Source: a bacterium
GTDB lineage: Bacteria > UBA9089 > JASEGY01
Length of the DNA stretch: 6,455 nt
NCBI GenBank assembly: GCA_030019105.1
Contig: JASEGY010000211.1
Location: 1-6,455 of the forward strand
Direction: 5' to 3'
Below the pieces are notes generated by a model. It was not told where the DNA came from and searched no databases. It saw nothing but the letters and a program-made list of their open reading frames with translations. Below, piece after piece: positions 1 through 5,130 of the stretch (position 1 is its first letter; every line of letters begins with the position of its first letter). The position numbers were made by a program, and so were the translations under genes.

Positions 1-36
1 ACCTCTGAACCTGACAACCTGAACGGGTTCTACCAT
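1..36 (-). CDS. Possible 5' end of a gene leaving the window on the left
   Basis: An ATG at 36 on the minus strand opens 12 codons (MVEPVQVVRFRG) with no stop before the window edge. It lies about 20 nt downstream of a candidate promoter, so the transcript would have a very short leader, and there is no clear Shine-Dalgarno sequence. The bases also contain a near-repeat (TCAGGTTG, TCAGGTTC), so this may be repeat DNA with a chance ATG. The product cannot be recognised from 12 residues. Confidence 0.2.
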   Translation of the reverse strand, partial: MVEPVQVVRFRG

Positions 37-55
37 GACTTTTGAAGAGGATACC

Positions 56-84
56 AAGTTAACACACTTCAAGCGGAATGTCAA
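56..84 (-). promoter_or_regulatory. Candidate sigma70-type promoter reading left
   Basis: On the minus strand a perfect -35 hexamer TTGACA (79-84) is followed after 17 nt by TAACTT (56-61). That hexamer matches the -10 consensus only in part but is preceded by TG-T, as in an extended -10. Transcription would start near 49 and run out of the left edge. It lies downstream of nikR, so it would serve the next gene rather than the nikR operon. The rest of 37-165 shows AT-rich DNA with a T-run after a GGAGGTG on the minus strand, but no convincing hairpin terminator. Confidence 0.35.
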
Positions 85-165
85 GGCTTTTTTCGCACCT
101 TTTTCAAATTCGTGCTACGCAAAGAGAAAAAAATAACACCTCCTGCGACTCAGTTGTCAAACGCT

Positions 166-582
166 TTACACCAGTTCCCTTCCTGTCGTAGCCATATTCA
201 GTGCGCCGTATTTTACTCCTTTGGTTGATTTCAACCTGTGGGCTAAATCATTTACTTCACTGGCCGTGCCTTTAACAACTACCACCTCCAGACAGTTATC
301 ATGATCTAAATGAATATGCTGACTGGAGATAACAAGATTATGGAAGTCGTGCTGAATATCAGTCAGTTTATTGACCAACTCCCGGCGATGGTGGTCATAA
401 ACCAGGGTAATTGTTCCAGCCACTTCTTTACCCTCTACCCACTCCCTCTTAACCAGATGCTCTCTGATCAAGTCCCGGATGGCCTCGGAGCGATTGGCAT
501 AAGCCTCTTTTTGGATAAGCCGATCGAATCTGCTAAGAAGTTCCTCTTCCACCGAGACCCCAAAACGAACCAAAGAAGACAT
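166..582 (-). CDS. nikR: Nickel-responsive transcriptional regulator NikR
   Basis: A 138-residue protein of normal NikR length. Residues 1-45 form a ribbon-helix-helix DNA-binding domain (beta strand VRFGVSV, then helices with the typical NRSEAIRDLIRE). Residues 55-135 form the ACT-like nickel-binding and tetramerisation domain. All four high-affinity nickel ligands known from E. coli NikR can be placed: His78, His89, His91 and Cys97, in the signature HIH-x5-C preceded by a His 11 residues upstream. It should therefore bind Ni(II) and act as a nickel-dependent repressor. The start is ATG at 582 with GGGAGG just upstream. It begins 24 nt after the mnmA stop, so the two genes are probably co-transcribed. 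Targets are not visible: no GTATGA-N16-TCATAC operator of the E. coli type occurs in the window, but operators differ between lineages. Nickel-related larE lies two genes upstream. Confidence 0.95.
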   Translation of the reverse strand: MSSLVRFGVSVEEELLSRFDRLIQKEAYANRSEAIRDLIREHLVKREWVEGKEVAGTITLVYDHHRRELVNKLTDIQHDFHNLVISSQHIHLDHDNCLEVVVVKGTASEVNDLAHRLKSTKGVKYGALNMATTGRELV

Positions 583-606
583 CTACTCCCTCCCACCACA
601 TAATTG

Positions 607-1683
607 TTATTCGATCCAACCCCCACCAACTACCAGGTCATCTTGATAAAAGACTATGGCCTGTCCGGGAGTTATTGCCCGCTGGGCTTCTTTAAATCTT
701 ACCTTCAATCTTTCCTCAGACAGAGGAGTAATTACGGCTTCTCCACCCTTATGTAAATAGCGAATCTTAGCTGTGACTTCCATTTGCTCTGTCAATCCCT
801 CTATCGCTACCCAGTTTGCCTCACTAACAGTTAATTCCCGGCTGTAGAGGTCGGCCTCTTCACCTACGACCAGGGTGTTGCTGGATAAATCAAGGGCTAA
901 GACATAGAGCGGCTTGCCGACCGCTATCCCCAACCCCTTACGCTGTCCGACAGTAAAAAGAGCCAGCCCCGGATGCTCACCTAACCTCCGGCCATTTTTA
1001 TCTACTATTGGCCCGGGCTGGAGGCTATGGACCAATCTTTTCCGGATAAACTCCCGGTAGGTCCCCTCCGGGATAAAACATATCTCCTGACTTTCAGGCT
1101 TGTCATGCACATTTAATCTTAGTGACTCAGCTATCTTTCTTATCTCTTTTTTTGTGTATTCACCAGGGGGCATCAGGGCATGACTCAACTGGTATTGAGA
1201 AAGGCCGCAAAGGAAGTAGGACTGATCCTTAGTTAGATCAACCGCCTTTCTTATTACATGCCGGTTATTTTGCCTTGAAATCCTGGCATAATGTCCGGTG
1301 GCCAGATAATCAGCACCTAATTCTTTGGCTTTATTAAACAGCAGGCCGAACTTTATTTTAGAGTTACAAACCACACACGGATTGGGAGTTCGGCCCTTCA
1401 GATACTCATTAACGAAGTAGTCAACTACTTCCTGTTCAAACTCTGTCTTGCAATCGAGGATACGATGTTGAATGCCCAGCCTCTCAGCCACATCCCGGGC
1501 ATCGGCAAAGGCCTGTAAAGAGCAGCAGGTGTCCGGTCTTTCAATCCGGCAGCTTGAGTTCAGCAGGTCCATAGTGAGACCGATTACTTCATAACCCTCC
1601 TCTTTGAGTATCCAGGCCGCGGTAGATGAATCAACCCCACCACTCATAGCCACAGCAACTCTTTTCATTCCGCAGACTACCAT
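607..1683 (-). CDS. mnmA: tRNA-specific 2-thiouridylase MnmA, CxxC variant
   Basis: MnmA uses ATP to adenylate U34 of Lys, Glu and Gln tRNAs and replaces its 2-oxygen with sulfur. The 358 residues match the family length. The PP-loop SGGVDSS is at 14-20, followed by the adenylating N-terminal domain, a central domain around 210-285 and a C-terminal beta barrel ending in GGGWIE. The E. coli catalytic Cys102 corresponds to Cys106 (CNSKIKF) and Cys199 to Cys202 (QEICFIPEG). The E. coli NPDxxC is here NPCVVC, giving an extra Cys103 and so a CxxC plus C set that could hold an Fe-S cluster (inference). The ATG at 1683 gives an MVVCG extension; the ATG at 1668 (MKRVAVAMSGG) is the family-typical start. 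Neither has a clear Shine-Dalgarno sequence, unlike the neighbours, and a palindrome plus MITE copy A lies 11 to 38 bases upstream. nikR follows after 24 nt. Confidence 0.95.
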   Translation of the reverse strand: MVVCGMKRVAVAMSGGVDSSTAAWILKEEGYEVIGLTMDLLNSSCRIERPDTCCSLQAFADARDVAERLGIQHRILDCKTEFEQEVVDYFVNEYLKGRTPNPCVVCNSKIKFGLLFNKAKELGADYLATGHYARISRQNNRHVIRKAVDLTKDQSYFLCGLSQYQLSHALMPPGEYTKKEIRKIAESLRLNVHDKPESQEICFIPEGTYREFIRKRLVHSLQPGPIVDKNGRRLGEHPGLALFTVGQRKGLGIAVGKPLYVLALDLSSNTLVVGEEADLYSRELTVSEANWVAIEGLTEQMEVTAKIRYLHKGGEAVITPLSEERLKVRFKEAQRAITPGQAIVFYQDDLVVGGGWIE

Positions 1684-1693
1684 TTCTTAGTCA

Positions 1694-1898
1694 GTAGAAA
1701 CTAGGTTTCTTGAAGAAACCGGGATGGTTCACCTTACTGTGAAAGCTTGCGGCTAAAAATTATCATTAACTTTCCGGAGTTAATCCTTTAGGATTTCATT
1801 AGTTATGAAAGGCTAAAGCCTAAACTCCAGAAAGAACGCAAGGTTTCACAAGAAAATGGACGATTTTTGGACCGTCCCAAGAAACCTGGTTTCTGTAC
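1694..1898. repeat. Palindromic repeat split by MITE copy A
   Basis: Removing the MITE and one 8-bp duplication restores a palindrome: arm AGAAACTAGGTTTCTT (1696-1711), a single central G, and arm AAGAAACCTGGTTTCT (1879-1894). The arms match as reverse complements at 15 of 16 positions. Each arm is itself built from AGAAAC/GTTTCT half-sites. From memory, similar AGAAACCnGGTTTCT palindromes are frequent intergenic repeats in some bacteria; I could not search for copies. It lies just upstream of mnmA. Confidence 0.75.
1721..1878 (+). mobile_element. MITE-like element, copy A (158 bp, 8-bp target duplication)
   Basis: The ends are GGGATGGTTC (1721-1730) and GGACCGTCCC (1869-1878), an inverted repeat with 8 of 10 matches. 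AAGAAACC occurs immediately outside both ends (1713-1720 and 1879-1886), the mark of an insertion with 8-bp duplication. The element is identical to inverted copy B except at 1870 and 1874, both in the right terminal repeat. It has no coding capacity, so it must have been moved by a transposase encoded elsewhere. The inside can fold: arms 1738-1751 with 1837-1850 (13 of 14), arms 1770-1781 with 1823-1834 (11 of 12), then three small hairpins at 1782-1795, 1794-1810 and 1810-1821, like a cloverleaf. It lies 38 bp upstream of the first mnmA start. The ends do not let me assign an IS family. Confidence 0.85.
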
Positions 1899-1909
1899 TA
1901 CAGCAAGTA

Positions 1910-1955
1910 GATAGGCTGAAGACTGTCCCTAAAAGCCTTCTACCTTCAGTCTATC
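1910..1955. repeat. Inverted repeat after the nucleotidyltransferase gene
   Basis: GATAGGCTGAAG (1910-1921) and CTTCAGTCTATC (1944-1955) form a 12-bp stem with one mismatch around a 22-nt loop, 11 nt beyond the stop codon at 1967. There is no T-run on the minus-strand side, so it is not a standard intrinsic terminator, though it could stabilise the 3' end. The last bases of the window (AGATAGGCT near 6447) resemble one arm, hinting at a dispersed repeat. Confidence 0.45.
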
Positions 1956-1966
1956 CACCTGAGTAG

Positions 1967-2485
1967 TTAAACAAGACTTTTTATCGACTCCGGCAATAAA
2001 TCCTTTAAATGCGGATATGTCTCAACCAAACGAAAAATATCAGCCAGGTCTTTCTGCCGCTTGCTCTTGCGTCTTTGCTCATCAGAATATGCCCAAATTT
2101 TACCTTGCAGGACATCCTCCAAAATGGCCACCTTCATTTCATATCCCATTACTTTCTTGCTTATCGCCTTACCGATAAAAGGCTGATAACGCAGGTCCGT
2201 TTGCAGTTGAATTCGGAGATCGGATAGAGGGCTTTTAAGATTCAAACTGTGGGGGAATCTTTTTACGGTAAACATTTTTTCGGCCGCTTTGCTCAGTTTA
2301 TCTATCGCCCCGGTAACAACTACTATATCCAGATCCAAACTGACGACAGGTTCGGCATAAGCATTTACCGCTAATCCACCAATGACACAATACTCGATTT
2401 CTATTTCGTTCACTAAGTCAAGGAATTGCTGTAAGATATCCACTTTTCCATTGGCCAGGCTGTTCATAAATTCTTTTTCCGTCAT
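1967..2485 (-). CDS. Orphan nucleotidyltransferase-fold protein (AbiEii/MNT-like)
   Basis: A 172-residue protein with the minimal nucleotidyltransferase signature: GG at 36-37 in IGGLAVNAYAEP, then the metal-binding DLD (Asp51, Asp53), and a later basic stretch with KDLADI (145-150) as seen in AbiEii-like and related proteins. Such proteins transfer a nucleotide to a tRNA, protein or antibiotic; some are toxins of toxin-antitoxin pairs. No AbiEi, HEPN or other antitoxin-like partner is adjacent, so the substrate is unknown. The start is ATG at 2485, which has AAAGGTG 8 nt upstream; a longer reading from 2542 would translate MITE and repeat DNA and is rejected. The gene lies between two inverted MITE copies, but each has its own target duplication, so the gene was not carried in as one transposon. 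It differs in role from the sulfur genes around it and is probably an accessory insertion. Confidence 0.8.
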   Translation of the reverse strand: MTEKEFMNSLANGKVDILQQFLDLVNEIEIEYCVIGGLAVNAYAEPVVSLDLDIVVVTGAIDKLSKAAEKMFTVKRFPHSLNLKSPLSDLRIQLQTDLRYQPFIGKAISKKVMGYEMKVAILEDVLQGKIWAYSDEQRRKSKRQKDLADIFRLVETYPHLKDLLPESIKSLV

Positions 2486-2493
2486 CACTTCTT

Positions 2494-2500
2494 CACCTTT
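2494..2500 (-). promoter_or_regulatory. Ribosome binding site fixing the nucleotidyltransferase start
   Basis: AAAGGTG on the minus strand lies 8 nt before the ATG at 2485. It supports that start over the upstream in-frame ATG at 2542, which lies inside MITE copy B. Confidence 0.7.
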
Positions 2501-2530
2501 AAAAATAGGAAGTAAGAAATGGGAAATAGG

Positions 2531-2688
2531 GGGATGGTTCAAAAATCGTCCATTTTCTTGTGAAACCTTGCGTTCTTTCTGGAGTTTAGGCTTTAGCCTT
2601 TCATAACTAATGAAATCCTAAAGGATTAACTCCGGAAAGTTAATGATAATTTTTAGCCGCAAGCTTTCACAGTAAGGTGAACCATCCC
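2531..2688 (-). mobile_element. MITE-like element, copy B (158 bp, 8-bp target duplication)
   Basis: The ends GGGATGGTTC (2531-2540) and GAACCATCCC (2679-2688) are perfect 10-bp inverted repeats. GAAATAGG occurs immediately outside both ends (2523-2530 and 2689-2696). The element is the reverse complement of copy A with 156 of 158 positions identical. Its perfect termini suggest that this copy is closer to the active form. It is inserted in the stem of the 71-bp repeat's hairpin; the intact target is visible at 6360-6407. It has no open reading frame of its own; a 64-codon frame crossing it is built from repeats. Confidence 0.9.
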
Positions 2689-2758
2689 GAAATAGGAAGT
2701 AAATCAAGATACTTCCTATTTCCTGATTTCCCATTTCCCATTTAGGAAGTAAGAAATG

Positions 2759-2794
2759 GGAAATAGGAAGTAAATCAAGATACTTCCCATTTCC
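2759..2794. repeat. Hairpin containing the larE stop codon
   Basis: GGAAATAGGAAGTA (2759-2772) pairs with TACTTCCCATTTCC (2781-2794) at 13 of 14 positions around an 8-nt loop. The larE stop (TGA, 2775-2777) falls in the loop. Unit 1 of the tandem repeat has the same structure with a perfect 13-bp stem (2689-2701 with 2710-2722). No T-run follows on either strand, so a role as an intrinsic terminator is doubtful. Confidence 0.7.
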
Positions 2795-3644
2795 TGATTT
2801 CCCATTTCCCATTTTCGACTACCTCATTCATACTTCCTGTCCGATACCCCTCCAGATCAAGGGTAATATAAGTGTAGCCCAGCTTTTTGAGCCTATCCAC
2901 TACTTCATCCTGTTTCTCCAGACAAAGGGGCATCTGTTGTTTATCTACCTCTATCCGGCAGGAGTCATCATAATGTCTCACCCGTACCTGGGAGATTCCC
3001 AGGCCTTTAATGTATTCCTCGGCTGTTTCCACTCTCTTTAATGCCTCAGGAGTGATCCGGCGGCCATAAGGAAACCGGGAGGCCAGGCATGCTGCCGGGG
3101 GTTTATCGTGGGTAGGCAGCCCCAGTTTTTTTGACAGGTCCCGCACCTCACCCTTAGTCAATCCAACTTCTTCCAGTACCGACCGTACCCCAAATTCCTT
3201 AGCTGCCTGTCTGCCCGGCCGGAAGTCAGAGGTGTCAGAGGCATTTGAGCCGTCCAGAATATAGTTTAAACCTTCCTGGCCGGCTATCTGAGCCAGTCTG
3301 TCGAACAGGTCTCTTTTGCAGAGGTAGCATCTGTTTGGGGGATTCTCAGCAAAGTCGGGCACATTCAATTCATCAGAGTCAATAAGCAGATGTCTTACGC
3401 CCAGTTTTTCGGCCATTGTCCCGGCAGCTTCAAGCTCGGAAGCCGGGTAAAGAGGGGATCGAGCCGTAACCGCCAGCGCCTTTTTCCCCAGCACATCTTT
3501 AGCGACCTTAAGCAGCAGGGTAGAATCCACCCCCCCGGAGTAGGCTACCAAAACACTTCCCATCTTCAGCAGGAGCGCCCTCATTTGCGCCAGTTTTTCT
3601 TCAATATCCAAGCTCGATTTTATCTCCGGTCTTGACCTTTCCAC
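2775..3644 (-). CDS. larE: LarE-family ATP-dependent sulfur transferase, three-cysteine type
   Basis: LarE adenylates the carboxylates of P2CMN and replaces them with thiocarboxylates on the way to the nickel-pincer nucleotide cofactor of lactate racemase. The 289 residues include the PP-loop SGGVDS at 36-41, RCYLCKRDLF with Cys106 and Cys109, and PPAACLASRFPYG with Cys186, which matches the sacrificial Cys176 of Lactobacillus LarE. The added CxxC marks the subtype reported to hold a [4Fe-4S] cluster and act catalytically. The start is GTG at 3644 with GAGGTG 7 nt upstream. The family normally ends near NEVL; here NEVVE is followed by NGKWEIRKWEVS, 12 residues encoded wholly by the 71-bp repeat, which also provides the TGA. 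larA, larB and larC are not in the window, so the actual substrate in this organism is an inference. Confidence 0.92.
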   Translation of the reverse strand: MERSRPEIKSSLDIEEKLAQMRALLLKMGSVLVAYSGGVDSTLLLKVAKDVLGKKALAVTARSPLYPASELEAAGTMAEKLGVRHLLIDSDELNVPDFAENPPNRCYLCKRDLFDRLAQIAGQEGLNYILDGSNASDTSDFRPGRQAAKEFGVRSVLEEVGLTKGEVRDLSKKLGLPTHDKPPAACLASRFPYGRRITPEALKRVETAEEYIKGLGISQVRVRHYDDSCRIEVDKQQMPLCLEKQDEVVDRLKKLGYTYITLDLEGYRTGSMNEVVENGKWEIRKWEVS

Positions 3645-3651
3645 CTGAAAT

Positions 3652-3657
3652 CACCTC
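3652..3657 (-). promoter_or_regulatory. Ribosome binding site fixing the larE GTG start
   Basis: GAGGTG on the minus strand lies 7 nt before GTG at 3644. No in-frame ATG upstream competes, and the next ATG (residue 21) would remove part of the first helix. Confidence 0.65.
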
Positions 3658-3707
3658 GGCAAATATCCTATCTCTTGGCCTATCGCGGCCTCTGGCCAAT
3701 TTACCAC

Positions 3708-3761
3708 AAAGGACATAAAGGACAGAAAGGACAGAAAGGACAGAAAGGACACAAAGGACAC
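3708..3761. repeat. 9-bp tandem repeat, six units
   Basis: Six consecutive units of AAAGGACAN (last base T, G, G, G, C, C) fill the gap between thi4 and larE. Because 9 is a multiple of 3, the plus-strand frame across it reads as a Lys-Gly-His/Gln repeat, which is a by-product and not a gene. Next to it, TTGGCC (3675-3680) and GGCCAA (3694-3699) form a small inverted repeat. Confidence 0.95.
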
Positions 3762-3798
3762 CAAAAAATATCGACCGTATGTTCTTTGTGGGCGATGA

Positions 3799-4575
3799 TT
3801 ATTGCCCTCTTTTCTTTAACAATTCCGCCATCTTTTGGCCTGATAAAAGCATCCCGCCAAATATCGGTCCCATCCTGGGGCCGCCAAAGACCGCATTAGC
3901 GGCCATGCCGGCGACATAAACCCCCGGATAGACTTCTTTTGTGTTCTCGATAATGGCGTATTCGCCAAGGTCCGCCCACATTGGTTGTTCCCCTACTAAA
4001 TCGCCTGTGTCAGTATAAAGCTTCCGGCCGATTTTGCGGACAATTATTTTGGCTACCTCTGCGGCATGACCGGTAGCATCAATAACAGCCCCTGCCCGGA
4101 TAGTGAGCGGGTCAACATGGAGATTGGCCAGCCCAACCGCACTCCAGTTCAACACCAGGCCGGTAACCTGCTCCCGCCTGATCATTACATCCTCAACTGA
4201 AATAAGATTAAACACCTTGACTCCGGCCTGGATGGCTGAGGAACATAAATTGCAGACGGTTTCTAAGGAATCGGTCAGATAATAGCCTTCCTGGTACTTA
4301 GTTGTTCTTATCTTGAACTCCTCTAATATCTTGAGGGATTCTTCCTGGAAAACACACTTGTTGTACATCATGCCTCCGCCCCACATACCACCGCCAATAG
4401 ACAGTTTGCGTTCAAAGAGGGCTACCTGCATGCCCTGTTGAGCCAAATAATAGGCGGCGGTCAAACCGGCCGGCCCGCCACCGGCAATGGCTACATCTAC
4501 TTCCAGTGAGTCAACTAAATCCTTGCTCCAGCTTTCGATAATTGCTTTTGAAATAGTTATATCATCTAATTTCAC
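3799..4575 (-). CDS. thi4: Thi4-type ADP-thiazole synthase, sulfide-using (His) form
   Basis: Thi4 makes the thiazole moiety of thiamin from NAD, glycine and sulfur. The 258 residues show a dinucleotide-binding fold with GGGPAG at 32-37, an acidic residue ending the second strand (FERK), the Thi4 signature [12 protein letters not shown] at 61-72, and the C-terminal [13 protein letters not shown]. Yeast Thi4 donates its own Cys205 sulfur and is used up; here the aligned position is His153 (NLHVDPLT). Archaeal Thi4 with His there uses free sulfide and iron and turns over many times, so a catalytic sulfide-using enzyme is inferred. Older annotation calls some relatives ribose 1,5-bisphosphate isomerase. 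The start is GTG at 4575 with AAAGGAGGT 6 nt upstream. Repeats separate it from the ferredoxin gene before it (147 nt) and larE after it (154 nt). Confidence 0.92.
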   Translation of the reverse strand: MKLDDITISKAIIESWSKDLVDSLEVDVAIAGGGPAGLTAAYYLAQQGMQVALFERKLSIGGGMWGGGMMYNKCVFQEESLKILEEFKIRTTKYQEGYYLTDSLETVCNLCSSAIQAGVKVFNLISVEDVMIRREQVTGLVLNWSAVGLANLHVDPLTIRAGAVIDATGHAAEVAKIIVRKIGRKLYTDTGDLVGEQPMWADLGEYAIIENTKEVYPGVYVAGMAANAVFGGPRMGPIFGGMLLSGQKMAELLKKRGQ

Positions 4576-4581
4576 CTGAAT

Positions 4582-4590
4582 ACCTCCTTT
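4582..4590 (-). promoter_or_regulatory. Ribosome binding site fixing the thi4 GTG start
   Basis: AAAGGAGGT on the minus strand ends 6 nt before GTG at 4575. It is a near-perfect Shine-Dalgarno sequence and decides the non-ATG start. No riboswitch-like (TPP) sequence is evident between it and the repeat arrays. Confidence 0.75.
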
Positions 4591-4604
4591 TTCGATTTCG
4601 GATT

Positions 4605-4640
4605 AAGGACGCAAAAGACGCAAGGGACGTAAGGGACGCA
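4605..4640. repeat. 9-bp tandem repeat, four units
   Basis: The units AAGGACGCA, AAAGACGCA, AGGGACGTA and AGGGACGCA stand in a row. The word is related to the AAAGGACAN array at 3708-3761, with GACG in place of GACA. The array directly abuts the heptamer array at 4641. Confidence 0.85.
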
Positions 4641-4720
4641 AAATCCGCAATCCAAAATCCGCATTCCGCATTCCGCATTCTGCATTCTGCATTCCGCATT
4701 CTGCATTCCGCATTCCGCAT
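4641..4720. repeat. Heptamer tandem array, about eleven units
   Basis: Three degenerate units (AAATCCG, CAATCCA, AAATCCG) are followed by eight consecutive heptamers of GCATTCC or GCATTCT from 4661 to 4716 and a final GCAT. C and T alternate at one position between units, as expected from slippage plus point change. The array starts 2 nt past the stop of the ferredoxin gene (4723-4725 is TAA on the minus strand), so it lies in the transcribed leader of thi4 if the genes form one operon. Confidence 0.95.
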
Positions 4721-4722
4721 TA

Positions 4723-5130
4723 TTAAAAAAGTATCTCCATCGCCTGATAAGGACAGGCCTTAAGGCAGAGGCCGCAAACTATACAGCGCTCAGAATCGAA
4801 TGAAACCTTCATTCCAGTCCGGTCAATGCTCAAGGCATGCGAAGGACAAAGGGGGATGCAGGCGGTACAGTGAGTACACTTCTCTTCATTCCACCTTACA
4901 TCCTGAGCTAAGGGCTGAATGGTTACGCCTAATTCCTTAAGGTAGTTCAGCCCGCTATGCAGGTTAGCCTTTTTACCGCTTATTTCTACTACCAACCGGC
5001 CTTCTTCATTAGGGTCAATCTTGGCGCTCAGGATATTGATCATCAAGTCGTAGTCCTTGATCAACCGGTAAGTAACCGGCTGTTCCACCGCTTCTTTAGG
5101 AAATGTCAGGACCACTCGTTTCTTAATCAT
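4723..5130 (-). CDS. NIL-domain ferredoxin, partner of the homocysteine-forming protein
   Basis: A 135-residue protein. Residues 1-75 form a NIL domain (ACT-like, also found at the C-terminus of MetN methionine transporters). Residues 80-135 form a bacterial-type ferredoxin with two cluster motifs, CTHCTACIPLCP (Cys85, 88, 91, 95) and CIVCGLCLKACP (Cys116, 119, 122, 126), enough for two [4Fe-4S] clusters. This architecture and order match Methanosarcina MA1822, which works with the COG1900 protein MA1821 in making homocysteine from aspartate semialdehyde and sulfide. The start is ATG at 5130 with AGGAGGT 7 nt upstream, inside the end of the previous gene. The two reading frames overlap by 8 nt, so translation is probably coupled. 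The likely role is electron supply or sulfur handling for its partner; the exact step is not settled by sequence. Confidence 0.9.
   Translation of the reverse strand: MIKKRVVLTFPKEAVEQPVTYRLIKDYDLMINILSAKIDPNEEGRLVVEISGKKANLHSGLNYLKELGVTIQPLAQDVRWNEEKCTHCTACIPLCPSHALSIDRTGMKVSFDSERCIVCGLCLKACPYQAMEILF

Larger units (their letters stand above)
2507..2814. repeat. 71-bp tandem repeat, two units, the first split by MITE copy B
   Basis: Unit 1 is 2507-2530 joined to 2697-2743 once the MITE and one target duplication are removed (71 nt). Unit 2 is 2744-2814 (71 nt). They differ at very few positions. Each contains a hairpin around the loop AATCAAGA, and the sequence is a string of GGAAAT, GGGAAAT and GGAAGTA words. 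A third, partial copy is at 6360-6407. Unit 2 runs into the 3' end of larE and supplies its stop codon; unit 1 starts 6 nt upstream of the nucleotidyltransferase ribosome binding site. Confidence 0.9.

Noticed and set aside
310..603. Plus-strand frame opposite nikR
   Set aside because: It is a shadow of nikR, whose full domain set and nickel ligands are intact on the minus strand.
1910..1955. Intrinsic terminator after the nucleotidyltransferase gene
   Set aside because: The stem has a long loop and no following T-run on the transcribed side.
2486..2542. N-terminal extension MNHPPISHFLLPIFKGEEV of the nucleotidyltransferase
   Set aside because: It is encoded by MITE and repeat DNA, whereas the ATG at 2485 has a well-spaced ribosome binding site.
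1713..2696. A composite transposon made of two inverted MITEs carrying the nucleotidyltransferase gene
   Set aside because: The outer flanks do not match each other (AAGAAACC left, GAAATAGG right). Each copy has its own pair of duplications, so they inserted separately.
2618..2812. 64-codon minus-strand frame between larE and the nucleotidyltransferase
   Set aside because: It is entirely 71-bp repeat and MITE sequence; its repeated ISHFLLP/GNGKSGNGK text is translation of tandem repeats.
2828..2833. TCATAC as half of a NikR operator
   Set aside because: No GTATGA half-site lies 16 nt away, and the hexamer is inside the larE coding sequence.
3675..3899. Plus-strand frame with a Lys-Gly-His/Gln repeat
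   Set aside because: The 9-bp tandem array keeps frame by chance, and the frame then runs antisense into thi4. There is no ribosome binding site or family resemblance.
4641..4720. CRISPR array
   Set aside because: The units are 7 bp in direct tandem with no spacers; it is a minisatellite.
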